Shown: in pieces, positions 48,319-57,697 of the stretch
Layout of the letters: every line of letters starts with the position of its first letter
Position numbering within the stretch: the stretch's first letter is position 1
DNA from: an uncultured Clostridia bacterium
GTDB lineage: Bacteria; Bacillota; Clostridia; Christensenellales; Aristaeellaceae
DNA: 64,000 bases
Direction of reading: 5' to 3'
Assembly (NCBI GenBank): GCA_934636105.1
Contig: CAKTZR010000007.1
Location: 1 to 64,000, forward strand
Translations under genes and position numbers: made by a program
The notes under the pieces: generated by a model
The model's database searches: none
What the model was told of the DNA's origin: nothing
The model's input: only the letters and a program-made list of their open reading frames with translations

Positions 48319-49647
48319 TCAATTTTTCAGGGTCTTGTCAAAATCGCAGGCCAATGGATTGCTGCGGATGGCCTCGATGGTATCCAGCGCGCGCGCGGCG
48401 ACGTGGCCGTAGCGCTCCTGCTTGTTGCGGATGCGCTTTTCGCAGGGATCGATCAGGCCGAAGTTCGCGTTCATCGGCTGAAAATCCCCCGTCGCGCCGG
48501 AAACATGGTGCGCCAGTGCGCCGATGGCCGTGCGCGTCGTGAAATCCACGGGCGGCAGGCCGAGCATATGCCGCGCGAGCGAAACGCCCGCGACAAGGCC
48601 GCTGGACGCGCTTTCCACATAGCCCTCCACGCCCGTCATCTGCCCGGCGAAATACAGACCGGGGCGGGCAATCATGCCATACTGCGCGTTCAGGAAGCCC
48701 GGCGAATGCAGAAACGTGTTGCGGTGCATCACGCCATAGCGCAGGAACTCGGCGTTTTCAAGGCCGGGAATCATGGAGAACACGCGCTTCTGCTCGCCCC
48801 ACTTGAGCCGCGTCTGGAAGCCGACGAGGTTATACATCGTCCCCGCTTCGTTTTCCGCGCGCAGCTGCACGGCGGCGTAAGGCTCGCGCCCCGTCCGCGG
48901 GTCAACGAGCCCGACGGGCTTCATCGGGCCGAACGCCATCACCATTTCCCCTCGCGCGGCCATGACCTCGATGGGCATGCAGCCTTCAAAGACCTGCGTG
49001 CCGTCAAACCCATGCACTTCGGCCTTTTCGGCGGTCAGCAGCGCATGATAAAACGCTTCGTATTCCTCGCGGTCCATCGGGCAGTTGAGGTAATCGTCGC
49101 CGCGGCCATAGCGTCCCTGGCGGAACACTTTGGTCATATCCAGCGATTCGCCGGAGACAATCGGCGCGGCCGCGTCGTAGAAATTGAGCGTTTGAAGTCC
49201 CGGCAGGGCGGCGATCTTTTCCGCCAGCTGATCGCTGGTCAGCGGGCCGGTGGCGATGACGGCGTTGGTCTGCGGCAATTCGTCCACCTCGCGGTCAACA
49301 ACCTCAATGAGCGGATGGCTGCGCACGGCCTGCGTCACATAATCCGAAAATTTTTCACGATCCACCGCCAACGCGCCGCCCGCGGGCACGCGCGTCGCAT
49401 CCGCCGCCTTGAGGATGAGACTGCCGAGCTGGCGCATCTCCTCCTTGAGCAGGCCGACGGCGTTGGTCAGCTGGTCGCTTCGAAGCGAATTGGAGCAAAC
49501 CAATTCGGCAAAGCCCGCGCTGTGGTGCGCAGGCGTAAAGGCGTGGGGTTTCATTTCATACAGGGTCACGGGCACGCCGCGGCCGGCCAGCTGCCACGCC
49601 GCCTCGCAACCCGCCAGCCCCGCGCCGACAACGATTGCTCTTTCCAT
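48319..49647 (-). CDS. trmFO: FAD/folate-dependent tRNA (uracil-54-C5) methyltransferase TrmFO
   Basis: The 442-aa protein begins [20 protein letters not shown] (FAD-binding), with [21 protein letters not shown] and CSNSLRSDQ (family signature including the active-site Cys). [22 protein letters not shown] lies near residue 330 and [15 protein letters not shown] near the end. It makes ribothymidine at position 54 of tRNAs using methylene-tetrahydrofolate and FAD. It lies downstream of topA; a family B repeat fills the gap. Confidence 0.95.
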   Translation of the reverse strand: MERAIVVGAGLAGCEAAWQLAGRGVPVTLYEMKPHAFTPAHHSAGFAELVCSNSLRSDQLTNAVGLLKEEMRQLGSLILKAADATRVPAGGALAVDREKFSDYVTQAVRSHPLIEVVDREVDELPQTNAVIATGPLTSDQLAEKIAALPGLQTLNFYDAAAPIVSGESLDMTKVFRQGRYGRGDDYLNCPMDREEYEAFYHALLTAEKAEVHGFDGTQVFEGCMPIEVMAARGEMVMAFGPMKPVGLVDPRTGREPYAAVQLRAENEAGTMYNLVGFQTRLKWGEQKRVFSMIPGLENAEFLRYGVMHRNTFLHSPGFLNAQYGMIARPGLYFAGQMTGVEGYVESASSGLVAGVSLARHMLGLPPVDFTTRTAIGALAHHVSGATGDFQPMNANFGLIDPCEKRIRNKQERYGHVAARALDTIEAIRSNPLACDFDKTLKN

Positions 49648-49658
49648 ATCCACCTAAG

Positions 49659-49736
49659 AACGTTGGGACTTCGCCCCAAACCCCAGCAGGAACCTGAGTT
49701 CCCTTCCGGGAGTTTGAGGGCAGCGCCCTCAACGTA
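49659..49736. repeat. Family B hairpin repeat between topA and trmFO
   Basis: Palindromes TTGGGACTTCGCCCCAA, GGAACCTGAGTTCC and TTGAGGGCAGCGCCCTCAA in a row. Same layout as at 22456. It starts 1 nt after the topA stop codon on the minus strand. Confidence 0.6.
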
Positions 49737-51857
49737 TTATTCGTTCTCCTCGCTCTGCGGCGCGGGGACGCGCTCGCGGCAGGTCTCGTTCGCACAGACG
49801 TAGAAATCGCCCTTTTTCGTGCGGGAAAGCGTCATGTAGCTGCCGCACTTCGGGCATTTCTCCTTCACCGGCATCTCCCACGAAACGAAGTCGCATTCCG
49901 GATAGCGCTCGCAGCCGTAGAACTTGCGCCCCTTACGCGAGGTCTTCTGCAGAAGCTTGCCGCCGCACTTCGGACACGGCGCGTCAATCTCGATCTGAAT
50001 CGCTTTCGTGTTGCGGCATTCCGGGAAGTTCGGGCAGGCCAGGAAGCGCCCGTAGCGCCCCAGCTTGTAAACCATCATCGCGCCGCACTTGTCGCACGGC
50101 ACATCCGAAACCTCGTCCTTGATCTCGACTTTCTCAATCTTGGATTCGGCGTTTTCCAGCGTCTTTTCAAACGGGCCGTAGAAGTCGGCAAGCACCTTGT
50201 GCCAATCCAGCTTGCCCTCCTCCACTTCGTCGAGCTGTTCCTCCATGCCCGCGGTGAAGGCGATATCCACGATATCCGCGAAATACTCCTCCATCATGTT
50301 GGTAATCATGATGCCCAGCTCGGTCGGAAAAAGCTGCTTCTTTTCGCGCATGACATAGCCGCGCGCCAAAATGGTGGAAATCGTCGGCGCATAGGTGGAC
50401 GGGCGGCCGATGCCCTTCTCCTCCAGCGCGCGCACCAGCGACGCTTCCGTGTAGCGCGGCGGGGCCTGCGTGAAATGCTGCGTCGCTTCGTCATCCAGAA
50501 GTTCCGCTTTGTCGCCCTCGTTCACATCCGCCATCAGGCTGGACTGCTCCTCGTCCTGCGCGGGCGCGTCGTCCGTGCCTTCCTCATACACGGCCGTGAA
50601 GCCCGCAAATTTCAGGCGCTCGGCGCTCGAACGCAGCACGACGCCGCTCTCCGACGCGATTTCAATCTGCTGGGTTTCATAGAGCGCATCCGCCATCTGG
50701 CAGGCCATGAAGCGCAGATACACCAGCTTGTAGAGGTTGAACTGGTCGCGCGTCAGCGAAGCCTTGATTTCCTCCGGCCGCAGGTCGATGTTCGCCGGGC
50801 GGATGGCTTCGTGCGCATCCTGCGCGCTCTGGCGGCCCTTGTAGACGTTCGGCTTTTCCGGCACGTATTCCGCGCCGTAACGCGCTTCAATCGCTTCGCG
50901 CGCGGCGGAAACCGCTTCGTCACTCAAGCGCACGCTGTCGGTACGGATGTAGGAAATCAGGCCCAGCGTGCCGCGCCCCTCAATGTCTACGCCCTCGTAG
51001 AGCTGCTGGGCGATCTGCATCGTCTTGGCCGTCGTGAAGCCGAGCTTGCGGCTGGCTTCCTGCTGTAAATTGGAGGTCGTGAACGGCGGGGCGGGGTGCT
51101 TGCGGCGCTCGCCGCGCTTGACGCTGCGGATGGCGAAGCCGCCCTTCTCCACGCGCGCCTTGGCCGCTTCCGCCTGCTCCGCATTGCTCAGACTCACGCG
51201 CTCGCCGTCCAGCGACAGTAGGCGCGCATGAAGCTGCTTGCCGCCCGCGCGCAGGTTCGCGTCCACAAACCAGTATTCCTCCGGTTCGAACTGCTCGATC
51301 TCCTGCTCTCTGTCCACCACCATGCGCGTGGCGACGGACTGCACGCGGCCCGCGGAAAGGCCCTTCTTGATCTTCACCCAGAGCAGCGGGCTGATTTTGT
51401 AGCCCACCAGACGATCGAGCATGCGGCGCGCCTGCTGGGCGTTAACCAGCTGCATGTTGACCGCGCGGGGCTGCTTAATCGCGCTCTTGACCGTCTTTTC
51501 GGTGATTTCGTTAAATTCCACGCGGCAGGCGCTCTCCGGATCGATGCCCAGAATCGTTGCCAGATGCCACGAAATGGCTTCTCCCTCGCGGTCAGGGTCG
51601 GTTGCGAGAATGATGGACTTCGCGCCCTTCGCTTCCTTGCGGATGCGCTCAAGCACCTCGCCGCGGCCGCGGATGGTGATATACTTCGGCTCAAAATTAT
51701 GCTCAACGTCCACGCCGAGCTGGGACTTGGGCAGATCCCGCACATGGCCCTGCGAGGCCTCAACCTTATAGCTTCTGCCTAAAAATTTCGAAATGGTGCG
51801 CGCCTTTGCGGGCGACTCCACAATAACCAGCTTATACGCGGGCTTACGACTATTCAA
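49737..51857 (-). CDS. topA: DNA topoisomerase I
   Basis: I prefer the TTG start (LNSRKPAYKLVIVESPAKA), 8 nt after GGAGG; the ATG-initiated frame adds 29 unlikely residues. The 706-aa type IA enzyme has the TOPRIM domain (LVIVESPAKARTISKFLG, ATDPDREGEAISWHLA) and the active-site tyrosine in GLISYIRTDSVRLS (about 300). Three C-terminal zinc ribbons follow (CDKCGAMMVY, CPKCGGKLLQ, CPKCGSYMTL each with a second Cys pair). It relaxes negative supercoils. Confidence 0.96.
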   Translation of the reverse strand: MNSRKPAYKLVIVESPAKARTISKFLGRSYKVEASQGHVRDLPKSQLGVDVEHNFEPKYITIRGRGEVLERIRKEAKGAKSIILATDPDREGEAISWHLATILGIDPESACRVEFNEITEKTVKSAIKQPRAVNMQLVNAQQARRMLDRLVGYKISPLLWVKIKKGLSAGRVQSVATRMVVDREQEIEQFEPEEYWFVDANLRAGGKQLHARLLSLDGERVSLSNAEQAEAAKARVEKGGFAIRSVKRGERRKHPAPPFTTSNLQQEASRKLGFTTAKTMQIAQQLYEGVDIEGRGTLGLISYIRTDSVRLSDEAVSAAREAIEARYGAEYVPEKPNVYKGRQSAQDAHEAIRPANIDLRPEEIKASLTRDQFNLYKLVYLRFMACQMADALYETQQIEIASESGVVLRSSAERLKFAGFTAVYEEGTDDAPAQDEEQSSLMADVNEGDKAELLDDEATQHFTQAPPRYTEASLVRALEEKGIGRPSTYAPTISTILARGYVMREKKQLFPTELGIMITNMMEEYFADIVDIAFTAGMEEQLDEVEEGKLDWHKVLADFYGPFEKTLENAESKIEKVEIKDEVSDVPCDKCGAMMVYKLGRYGRFLACPNFPECRNTKAIQIEIDAPCPKCGGKLLQKTSRKGRKFYGCERYPECDFVSWEMPVKEKCPKCGSYMTLSRTKKGDFYVCANETCRERVPAPQSEENE

Positions 51858-51946
51858 ATCCAATTCCTCCAATGCGGCGGAAAAACCGCCGTATGCTTCA
51901 CAATTCAAAAACGCTCCTGCGGCCTTTCGCCGCCTAAACGTCAAAC

Positions 51947-51975
51947 AGAATACCAGCCCTTTTTGAATCTGTCAA
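51947..51975 (-). promoter_or_regulatory. Promoter of topA
   Basis: Minus strand TTGACA (51970-51975), 17-nt spacer, TATTCT (51947-51952). Confidence 0.75.
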
Positions 51976-52034
51976 GGCCGCAATTCGAATTTCGCGGGAA
52001 GTTTCTTCATTATTAGCCGTTTTTATGCGCGTTT

Positions 52035-53195
52035 TCAGCCCATCATCTGCGGTCCGGGCGCATAGCGCGTTCCGGCCAAAGGCGTAACCAGCCCATCCAT
52101 TTCCATTTCGATGAGCAGCGCGCCCAGCTCGTCGCTCTCCAGCCTGCTTGCGGCGCAGAGCGCGTCAAAATCCGTCTCGCCCGCCAGCAGCGCCGTGCAG
52201 ACCGCGCGCCGGGTTTCATCCAATCCGCCGGGAATATGCGCCTGCTTCGTTTTTGATTCAACCAGCGGCGGCGCGGCGTTTGGCTCATTCTGCGGCGCGG
52301 TCGGCAATGCTTCGGGCGCGCACAGCGTATTTTGCTTCGGCTCGATCACCAGCGCGGAGAGGATGTCGCCTGCGCAGGTCACCAGCTTTGCGCCGTCGCT
52401 GATGAGCATGTTCGGCAGTTGGGAGCCGGGGCTGTCCACACTGCCAGGCAGGGCGAAGACTTCGCGCCCATTTTCAATCGTGCGCATGGCGGTGTTGAGT
52501 GCGCCGCTGCGCTTTGGCCCTTCCGTGACGAGCGTACCCAGACTCATCCCCGCGATGATGCGGTTGCGCTGCAAAAAGCTGTATTTCGTCGGCGAAACGC
52601 CCGGCGGATATTCGCTGACGACGCTGCCGCCGCTTTCCAGAATACGGCGCATCAGCGGCCTGTTTTCCGCGGGATAGGGCTGATCCAGCGCGCCGCCCAG
52701 CACGGCGACGGTTCGCCCCTGCGCATCCAAAGCGCCCGTGTGCGCCGCCGCGTCGATGCCCAGCGCCAAGCCGGAGACGACGCAGACCCCGGCATTCGCC
52801 AACTCGGCGGCCATCTGCCGGGTGTGGTTCAGCCCGTAAGCGCTGGCGCGCCGCGTGCCGACCACCGCGACGGGGAAGCTGTCCGTCAAATCCGGCCGTC
52901 CATAGACATAGAGCAGGTGCGGCGGGTGCGCGATGTGCGCCAGCAGCGGCGGATAATGTTCGTCCCCGCGCAGAACAAGCGCCATGCCCTTATTTTCCAG
53001 CTCATCCAGCAGGCGCGCCTGCTCCGCCCATGCGCGGCGGACGAGCGCCACGCCCTTTGCCTGCAGCTGCGCGGTATAGACCTCCGGCTCTGCCAAAATG
53101 GCCGACGCGCTTCCCGCCGCGCGCAGAGCGGCTTCGCGGCGGCCATAGCTCACGCCCGCGCCGACCAGAATCGCCATCGCTTCGGATTCCAGCAT
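52035..53195 (-). CDS. dprA: DNA processing protein DprA
   Basis: Start MLESEAMAILVGAGVSYGRR follows AAAGGGGGTG. The 386-aa protein has the Rossmann-type DprA core (VAVVGTRRASAYGLNHTRQM, VSGLALGIDAAAHTGAL, FLQRNRIIAGMSLGTLVTEG, about 110-260) and a C-terminal winged helix (FDALCAASRLESDELGALLI). DprA loads RecA on incoming single-stranded DNA during transformation. Its place before topA is conserved in Firmicutes. Its promoter is partly built from a degenerate repeat. Confidence 0.94.
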   Translation of the reverse strand: MLESEAMAILVGAGVSYGRREAALRAAGSASAILAEPEVYTAQLQAKGVALVRRAWAEQARLLDELENKGMALVLRGDEHYPPLLAHIAHPPHLLYVYGRPDLTDSFPVAVVGTRRASAYGLNHTRQMAAELANAGVCVVSGLALGIDAAAHTGALDAQGRTVAVLGGALDQPYPAENRPLMRRILESGGSVVSEYPPGVSPTKYSFLQRNRIIAGMSLGTLVTEGPKRSGALNTAMRTIENGREVFALPGSVDSPGSQLPNMLISDGAKLVTCAGDILSALVIEPKQNTLCAPEALPTAPQNEPNAAPPLVESKTKQAHIPGGLDETRRAVCTALLAGETDFDALCAASRLESDELGALLIEMEMDGLVTPLAGTRYAPGPQMMG

Positions 53196-53217
53196 GGTTT
53201 CACCCCCTTTGCTGTCC

Positions 53218-53246
53218 ATTTTAGAGAATTTCATACCTTCCGTCAA
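53218..53246 (-). promoter_or_regulatory. Promoter of dprA using a repeat-derived -35
   Basis: Minus strand TTGACG (53241-53246), 17-nt spacer, TAAAAT (53218-53223). TTGACGGAAGG is the end of a degenerate family A element. Confidence 0.65.
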
Positions 53247-53273
53247 GCGGCCTGAGGCCGCTCTCACCTCCGC
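53232..53273. repeat. Degenerate family A element upstream of dprA
   Basis: CCTTCCGTCAAGCGGCCTGA with AGCGGCC/GGCCGCT stem and CTCACCTCC. It lacks the GAGGGAGG hairpin, so only half the element remains. Confidence 0.5.
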
Positions 53274-53337
53274 CAAAGCTCGTAAACCGCCAAAGGGTTA
53301 CACACGCGAGCCTTTTTTTGCCATTTTTTATAAGGGT

Positions 53338-53376
53338 TAAAAGAAGGGGCGCTTCCAATCGGAAACGTCCCTTCTG
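53338..53376 (-). terminator. Terminator of FMN-binding protein gene
   Basis: Minus strand AGAAGGGACGTTTCC / GGAAGCGCCCCTTCT stem with TTTT after it. Confidence 0.8.
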
Positions 53377-53388
53377 CAATTTGGTTTT

Positions 53389-54903
53389 TTACTTGGAAAG
53401 CGCGTCCTTCACAGCGTCCTTGATGGCGTTGGAGGTCACGGTCGCGCCGGCCACACCGTCCACGTCGGCGCTGTTCGCTTCGACGATCGCGGCAGGCACC
53501 TGCGCCAGCGCCGGATCGGAGATACCGGCGGTCTCATTCTGGGAAACGACCTCGACAGCGGCGATCTTGTCGCCATCCATCGTCACCTTCACGGTCACGT
53601 CGCCGCCCATGCCCTGCGCGGTGCCGAGCTTCTCGTTCTCGGCCAGCTCGGCGGCAGGCGCTTCTTCGGCGGCTTCTTCAGCCGCTTCGGCGACAGGCGC
53701 GTTCTCGTCGCCCTCGAGGATGTAGCTGCCGTCCGCATTCGCGCCGACGAGCTTCTTGCCCTCGGAGTTAATCAGGTCGCCCGTGCCGGAGACCCACCAA
53801 TCCAGATTCTGGTTCAGGTCATACGCCCAATCCGGGAGCATGGCCGCATCCGCGTTCTGGAGAATCAGCTGACCCGCCTTGTCGCTGCCCTCTGGGTAGC
53901 GATCCAGCAGACCGTCGTGATCCATGTCGATGCCGTTGACCTTGCCGCTGGCCTGCTCAAAGTCGAAGCCCAGCTCCTGCTTGTTATTGACGATCTGGAG
54001 AATGTTGAAGTGCATGTAGTAGCAAACGCCCGTCATGGCCTCGATCACGTCCGGATCGGCGTTCAGCGTCTCGATGTACGCCGCGCGCTCCTCGTCGGTG
54101 TTCAGGTTCTTGGCGGCGTCGTCGCCGGTCGCGCAGCCCCAATACTGCGGGATGGAGAGGAACTTATCCTTCCAGTTTTCCAGCGCGGCCATGCGGCCCG
54201 CCAGCAGCCAGCTGGACGTGGTCGGCAGCTCACCGTCATAATATTCCTTCGGCGTGCAGGCGCGCGGCACATAGTGATCCAGCTCGACCTCAACCATCAG
54301 GATGTTGCGATACTCCCAGCCGGGCGCAATGCCGTAGTTGCTGGCCATGGACGCGTCGATGTAGAACGAGCCGCGGCCGTTGCGGATGTAGTTATCCACC
54401 GTCTGTCCCGGGGACATGACGCTGATCATCTGCCACTTGTCGGACTTCTCATAGCCCTGAACCTCGTTGTTCTCGATGGTCAGGTCGGTGTTCGGCGCAA
54501 TGCAGGCCCAGTAAGAGCCGACGGAGCTGTTGATGCCGCCGTTGGGGTTGGTGGTCAGCCAGTTGACCGAACGGGTCAGCGGGTCATAATACGGGCCGCG
54601 GTAGCCGCGTCCGTTCACCGGGGAACGCCACTGGGTATCAAAGCCCGTCTCCGGATACTTGGTGAAGTTGCCATAATACGGCGTAGCGCGGTTGATGTAC
54701 CAATAGTGGGAGGAATCGACGAGGAACTGGAGCGCCTCGTCAAGCTGCTCGCCGGAAAGAACTTCCTTGGAGGAAGCATCCGTCGCATGGGTGTACGCAT
54801 CCGGCCACTCGGTCTCCTCGGCCACGCCGACAACGGAAACCGCGCTCGCGGCGACCATGACCATCGCGGCCACGCCGGTCAGCAATCTACGCGTGTTTTT
54901 CAT
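53389..54903 (-). CDS. Secreted protein with C-terminal FMN-binding domain and novel N-terminal domain
   Basis: The 504-aa protein has a signal peptide (LLTGVAAMVMVAASAVSVVG, cleavage near VGVA-EE, no lipobox Cys) and about 370 residues of unknown fold rich in Trp/Tyr/Asn. An EF-hand-like DMDHDGLLDRYPE sits at about 325-337. An Ala/Glu-rich linker (about 405-425) leads to a C-terminal FMN_bind domain: VTVKVTMDGDKIAAVEVV, SQNETAGISDPAL and DGVAGATVTSNAI, whose GATVT threonine is the usual site for covalent FMN. Such domains serve extracellular electron transfer. Placed between LysR and dprA. Confidence 0.8.
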   Translation of the reverse strand: MKNTRRLLTGVAAMVMVAASAVSVVGVAEETEWPDAYTHATDASSKEVLSGEQLDEALQFLVDSSHYWYINRATPYYGNFTKYPETGFDTQWRSPVNGRGYRGPYYDPLTRSVNWLTTNPNGGINSSVGSYWACIAPNTDLTIENNEVQGYEKSDKWQMISVMSPGQTVDNYIRNGRGSFYIDASMASNYGIAPGWEYRNILMVEVELDHYVPRACTPKEYYDGELPTTSSWLLAGRMAALENWKDKFLSIPQYWGCATGDDAAKNLNTDEERAAYIETLNADPDVIEAMTGVCYYMHFNILQIVNNKQELGFDFEQASGKVNGIDMDHDGLLDRYPEGSDKAGQLILQNADAAMLPDWAYDLNQNLDWWVSGTGDLINSEGKKLVGANADGSYILEGDENAPVAEAAEEAAEEAPAAELAENEKLGTAQGMGGDVTVKVTMDGDKIAAVEVVSQNETAGISDPALAQVPAAIVEANSADVDGVAGATVTSNAIKDAVKDALSK

Positions 54904-55085
54904 GTTCTTTTTTCCCCTTTCGAAAAAGCATATCCGTTATTTTGACGACAGAGTTCACAGCCTTGCCTTTATTTCTCGACCTTTTTATCGAAAAAATCCG
55001 GCTTGCTTTGTCTCTCTCGCCCTTGTTATTGACAATTATACATCAATATCATCAAAAGCGGAATGACCGATTTCGAAACAGGTAT

Positions 55086-55985
55086 TTACCCTTTGGTATC
55101 ATACCTCTGAACGGCCTGCACGAAGCGCTTCACCTTTTCGGGCGGGTTCTGCGCAAAGATCAGGCCGTAGGGCATGCAGTAGGGCCAATCGACGGGAATC
55201 GTCTTCATCAGCGGATAAATGCCGTTCCACGGTTCGATGGAAATCATCAAATGGCCGTTGTTGGCGCACTCGTTGAAATAGGTCAGATCGAAGCGCGGGA
55301 AATCCTTGAGCTGGACGAGCGGATGATTCTGCGTCAGCTCCTGCCGAAGCGCGTCCACATCCGCAATCCACCCCGGTTCGCAAAGCATCAGCGTTTCATG
55401 CTGCAAATCGTCGATGCTCAGCCGCTTCCGCTCGGCGAGCGGGTGGTTATACGGCACGGCGCAGCAGATGGGATAGCGCCGCAGGACGAGATTGCCGCAC
55501 GCGCTGCGCGACCTGAACTCCTCGCTGGCAATGCCCGCAATCAAATCGATTTCGCTGCCGAAGCTCTTGAGAAAGAAACCGTAATGCTCGGAATCGGTGT
55601 CGAAGGAGACGAGCTGAATGTCGATATCCTCCAACTCGCGGTACACCTTCTGCCAGTATTCCAGCAGAAACGACGCGGGATTGAGCACCGACGTGCCGAT
55701 GTGGATGATCTCCTTCCGGCCGCGCGCCGCGTTGCGCACGCGCTCCTCCACGCTGCGCGTCTCCCGGATCAGTTCCTGCGCGTCGTGATAGAGCGTATGC
55801 CCGGCGCTCGTCAGGCGAAGCCCCTGATGGGTGCGCTCAAAGAGCTGCACGCCGATTTCCTTTTCCAGCAGATTGATCTGCTTCATCACCGCCGCCGGGG
55901 TGATGTATTCCTCTTTCGCCGCCTTGGTGAAGCTCCCGGCGTTGGCCACGTTGATGAACACATCCAGCCTTGGGTTATAGAGCAT
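55086..55985 (-). CDS. LysR-family transcriptional regulator
   Basis: The 299-aa protein has the LysR N-terminal helix-turn-helix (FINVANAGSFTKAAKEEYIT, AAVMKQINLLEKEIGVQLFE, about 10-50) and a periplasmic-binding-like effector domain. It is transcribed from just after comM (22 nt) toward the FMN-binding protein gene, its likely target. Effector unknown. It begins without a strong ribosome binding site (GGAGGCACGG). Confidence 0.88.
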   Translation of the reverse strand: MLYNPRLDVFINVANAGSFTKAAKEEYITPAAVMKQINLLEKEIGVQLFERTHQGLRLTSAGHTLYHDAQELIRETRSVEERVRNAARGRKEIIHIGTSVLNPASFLLEYWQKVYRELEDIDIQLVSFDTDSEHYGFFLKSFGSEIDLIAGIASEEFRSRSACGNLVLRRYPICCAVPYNHPLAERKRLSIDDLQHETLMLCEPGWIADVDALRQELTQNHPLVQLKDFPRFDLTYFNECANNGHLMISIEPWNGIYPLMKTIPVDWPYCMPYGLIFAQNPPEKVKRFVQAVQRYDTKG

Positions 55986-56006
55986 CGCTTCCGTGCCTCC
56001 CGAAAC

Positions 56007-57554
56007 TTATTTCCAGTAATTCCCTTCCAGATTCCGATACCGCAGCGCTTCGAGCAGATGCGCCCTGCCGATTTCCTCTGCCCCGGCGAGGTCGGCAATC
56101 GTCCGCGCGACCTTGCGCACGCGGCTGACAGCGCGCATGGAGAGGTTGTACGTATCGCAGGCCTTGCCGATCAGCTCCCGGCCCGCGTCGTCCAGCGGAC
56201 AGAATTGTTCCAGCTGGCGCGCGGAAAGCTCCGCGTTGCTGCTGATGCCCTCGCCCGCATATCGCTTCTGCTGGCGTGCTCTGGCGGCCTGCACGCGCTC
56301 GTGAATGGCGCTGGACGGTTCCTCCGGCGCGCTTTCGGTGATCTGACGCACGGGCACGGCGGTGACCTCCAGCTGCATATCGATTCGATCCAGCAGCGGC
56401 CCGGAAATGCGTCCCAGATAGCGCGCGATCTCCTTGGGCGTGCAGCGGCAGGGCTGGGTTTTGCTGCCGTAATTGCCGCAGGGACACGGATTCATCGCCG
56501 CGACGAGCATCGCCCGTGCGGGATATTTCGCCTGCGCGCTGACGCGGACGACGCTGACAAAGCCGTCCTCGAGCGGCTGGCGCAGGGCTTCCAGTGCGCC
56601 GCGGTCATATTCCGGCAGTTCGTCGAGGAACAGCACGCCGTCATGCGCCAGACTGATTTCGCCGGGCCGCGCCTTCGCGCCGCCGCCGACCAGCGCCACC
56701 GCGCTGACCGTGTGATGCGGCGCGCGGAAGGGGCGTTCGGCCATCAGCCCCGCGTCCGCCGCCAGTGTGCCCGCCGCGCTGTGGATGCGCGTCACTTCCA
56801 GCGCTTCCTCCAGCGTCATATCCGGCAGAATACCCGGCAGACAGCGCGCCATCATCGTTTTGCCGCTGCCCGGCGGGCCGATCATCAGCACGTTGTGGCC
56901 GCCCGCCGCCGCAATTTCCAGCGCGCGCTTCGCGCCCTTCTGACCGCGAACGTCCGCAAAATCGCAGGTGATCTTGCGCGCGCCCAGCAGCTCGGCGTAG
57001 GGCTTGGCGCGCAGCGGCTCGATTCGCTTTCTGCCGCTCAGGTGAGCGATCGCTTCGCTCAAATGCGCGACCGGCAAAACGTCCAGCCCCTCGATGCAGG
57101 CGGCTTCCGCCGCGTTGGAAGCGGGGAGCATAATCGCATGCAGCCCGCTTTCCTTCGCCGCAATGGCCATCGACAGCGCGCCGCGCACGCCCATCACACT
57201 GCCGGAGAGCGACAGCTCCCCCACCGCCGCCATGCCCGCCATCGCTTCCGGGGCAAGCCGCCCCATCGACGCGAGAATCGCCAGCGCAATGGGCAGGTCA
57301 TACGCCGGGCCCTCCTTGCGCACATCCGCCGGGGCGAGGTTGAGCGTCAGCCGCGCGACGGGGAACTGCATATGGCAGGCGGACATCGCCGCGCGCACGC
57401 GCTCCCGGCTCTCCTTCACCGCCGCATCCGGCAGGCCGACGATTTCAAACATCGGCATGCCGTCTACGCAATAGGCCTCCACCGTCACCGGATACCCCTG
57501 TATGCCCGTCAACCCCATACTCTGCACGCTTGCAAGCACGGCAAACACTTCCAT
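56007..57554 (-). CDS. comM: ComM/YifB-family Mg-chelatase-like AAA+ ATPase
   Basis: Start MEVFAVLASVQSMGLTGIQG is inferred because this is the family N-terminus; the binding site before it is weak. The 515-aa protein has an N-terminal Lon-like fold (CVDGMPMFEIVGLPDAAVKE) and an AAA+ domain with Walker A GPPGSGKTMMARCLPG (about 213-228) and Walker B GVLFLDELPEY. The C-terminal lid is FCPLDDAGRELIGKA. ComM is a helicase for branch migration in natural transformation; in Firmicutes it usually neighbours dprA. Here LysR and FMN-binding genes lie between. Confidence 0.92.
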   Translation of the reverse strand: MEVFAVLASVQSMGLTGIQGYPVTVEAYCVDGMPMFEIVGLPDAAVKESRERVRAAMSACHMQFPVARLTLNLAPADVRKEGPAYDLPIALAILASMGRLAPEAMAGMAAVGELSLSGSVMGVRGALSMAIAAKESGLHAIMLPASNAAEAACIEGLDVLPVAHLSEAIAHLSGRKRIEPLRAKPYAELLGARKITCDFADVRGQKGAKRALEIAAAGGHNVLMIGPPGSGKTMMARCLPGILPDMTLEEALEVTRIHSAAGTLAADAGLMAERPFRAPHHTVSAVALVGGGAKARPGEISLAHDGVLFLDELPEYDRGALEALRQPLEDGFVSVVRVSAQAKYPARAMLVAAMNPCPCGNYGSKTQPCRCTPKEIARYLGRISGPLLDRIDMQLEVTAVPVRQITESAPEEPSSAIHERVQAARARQQKRYAGEGISSNAELSARQLEQFCPLDDAGRELIGKACDTYNLSMRAVSRVRKVARTIADLAGAEEIGRAHLLEALRYRNLEGNYWK

Positions 57555-57697
57555 TTCGTCATGATATATGCTCAGTATAGCATACTCTCCCCCGCGCCAC
57601 AACGCCCTGCCGCGCCCTTTCGTTCGCAATTCCTTTTCTTTTTCCTTTTTTTGTGCTACAATGGGGGCAACATTTTGACAACCGGGGAGGTTTGTTC

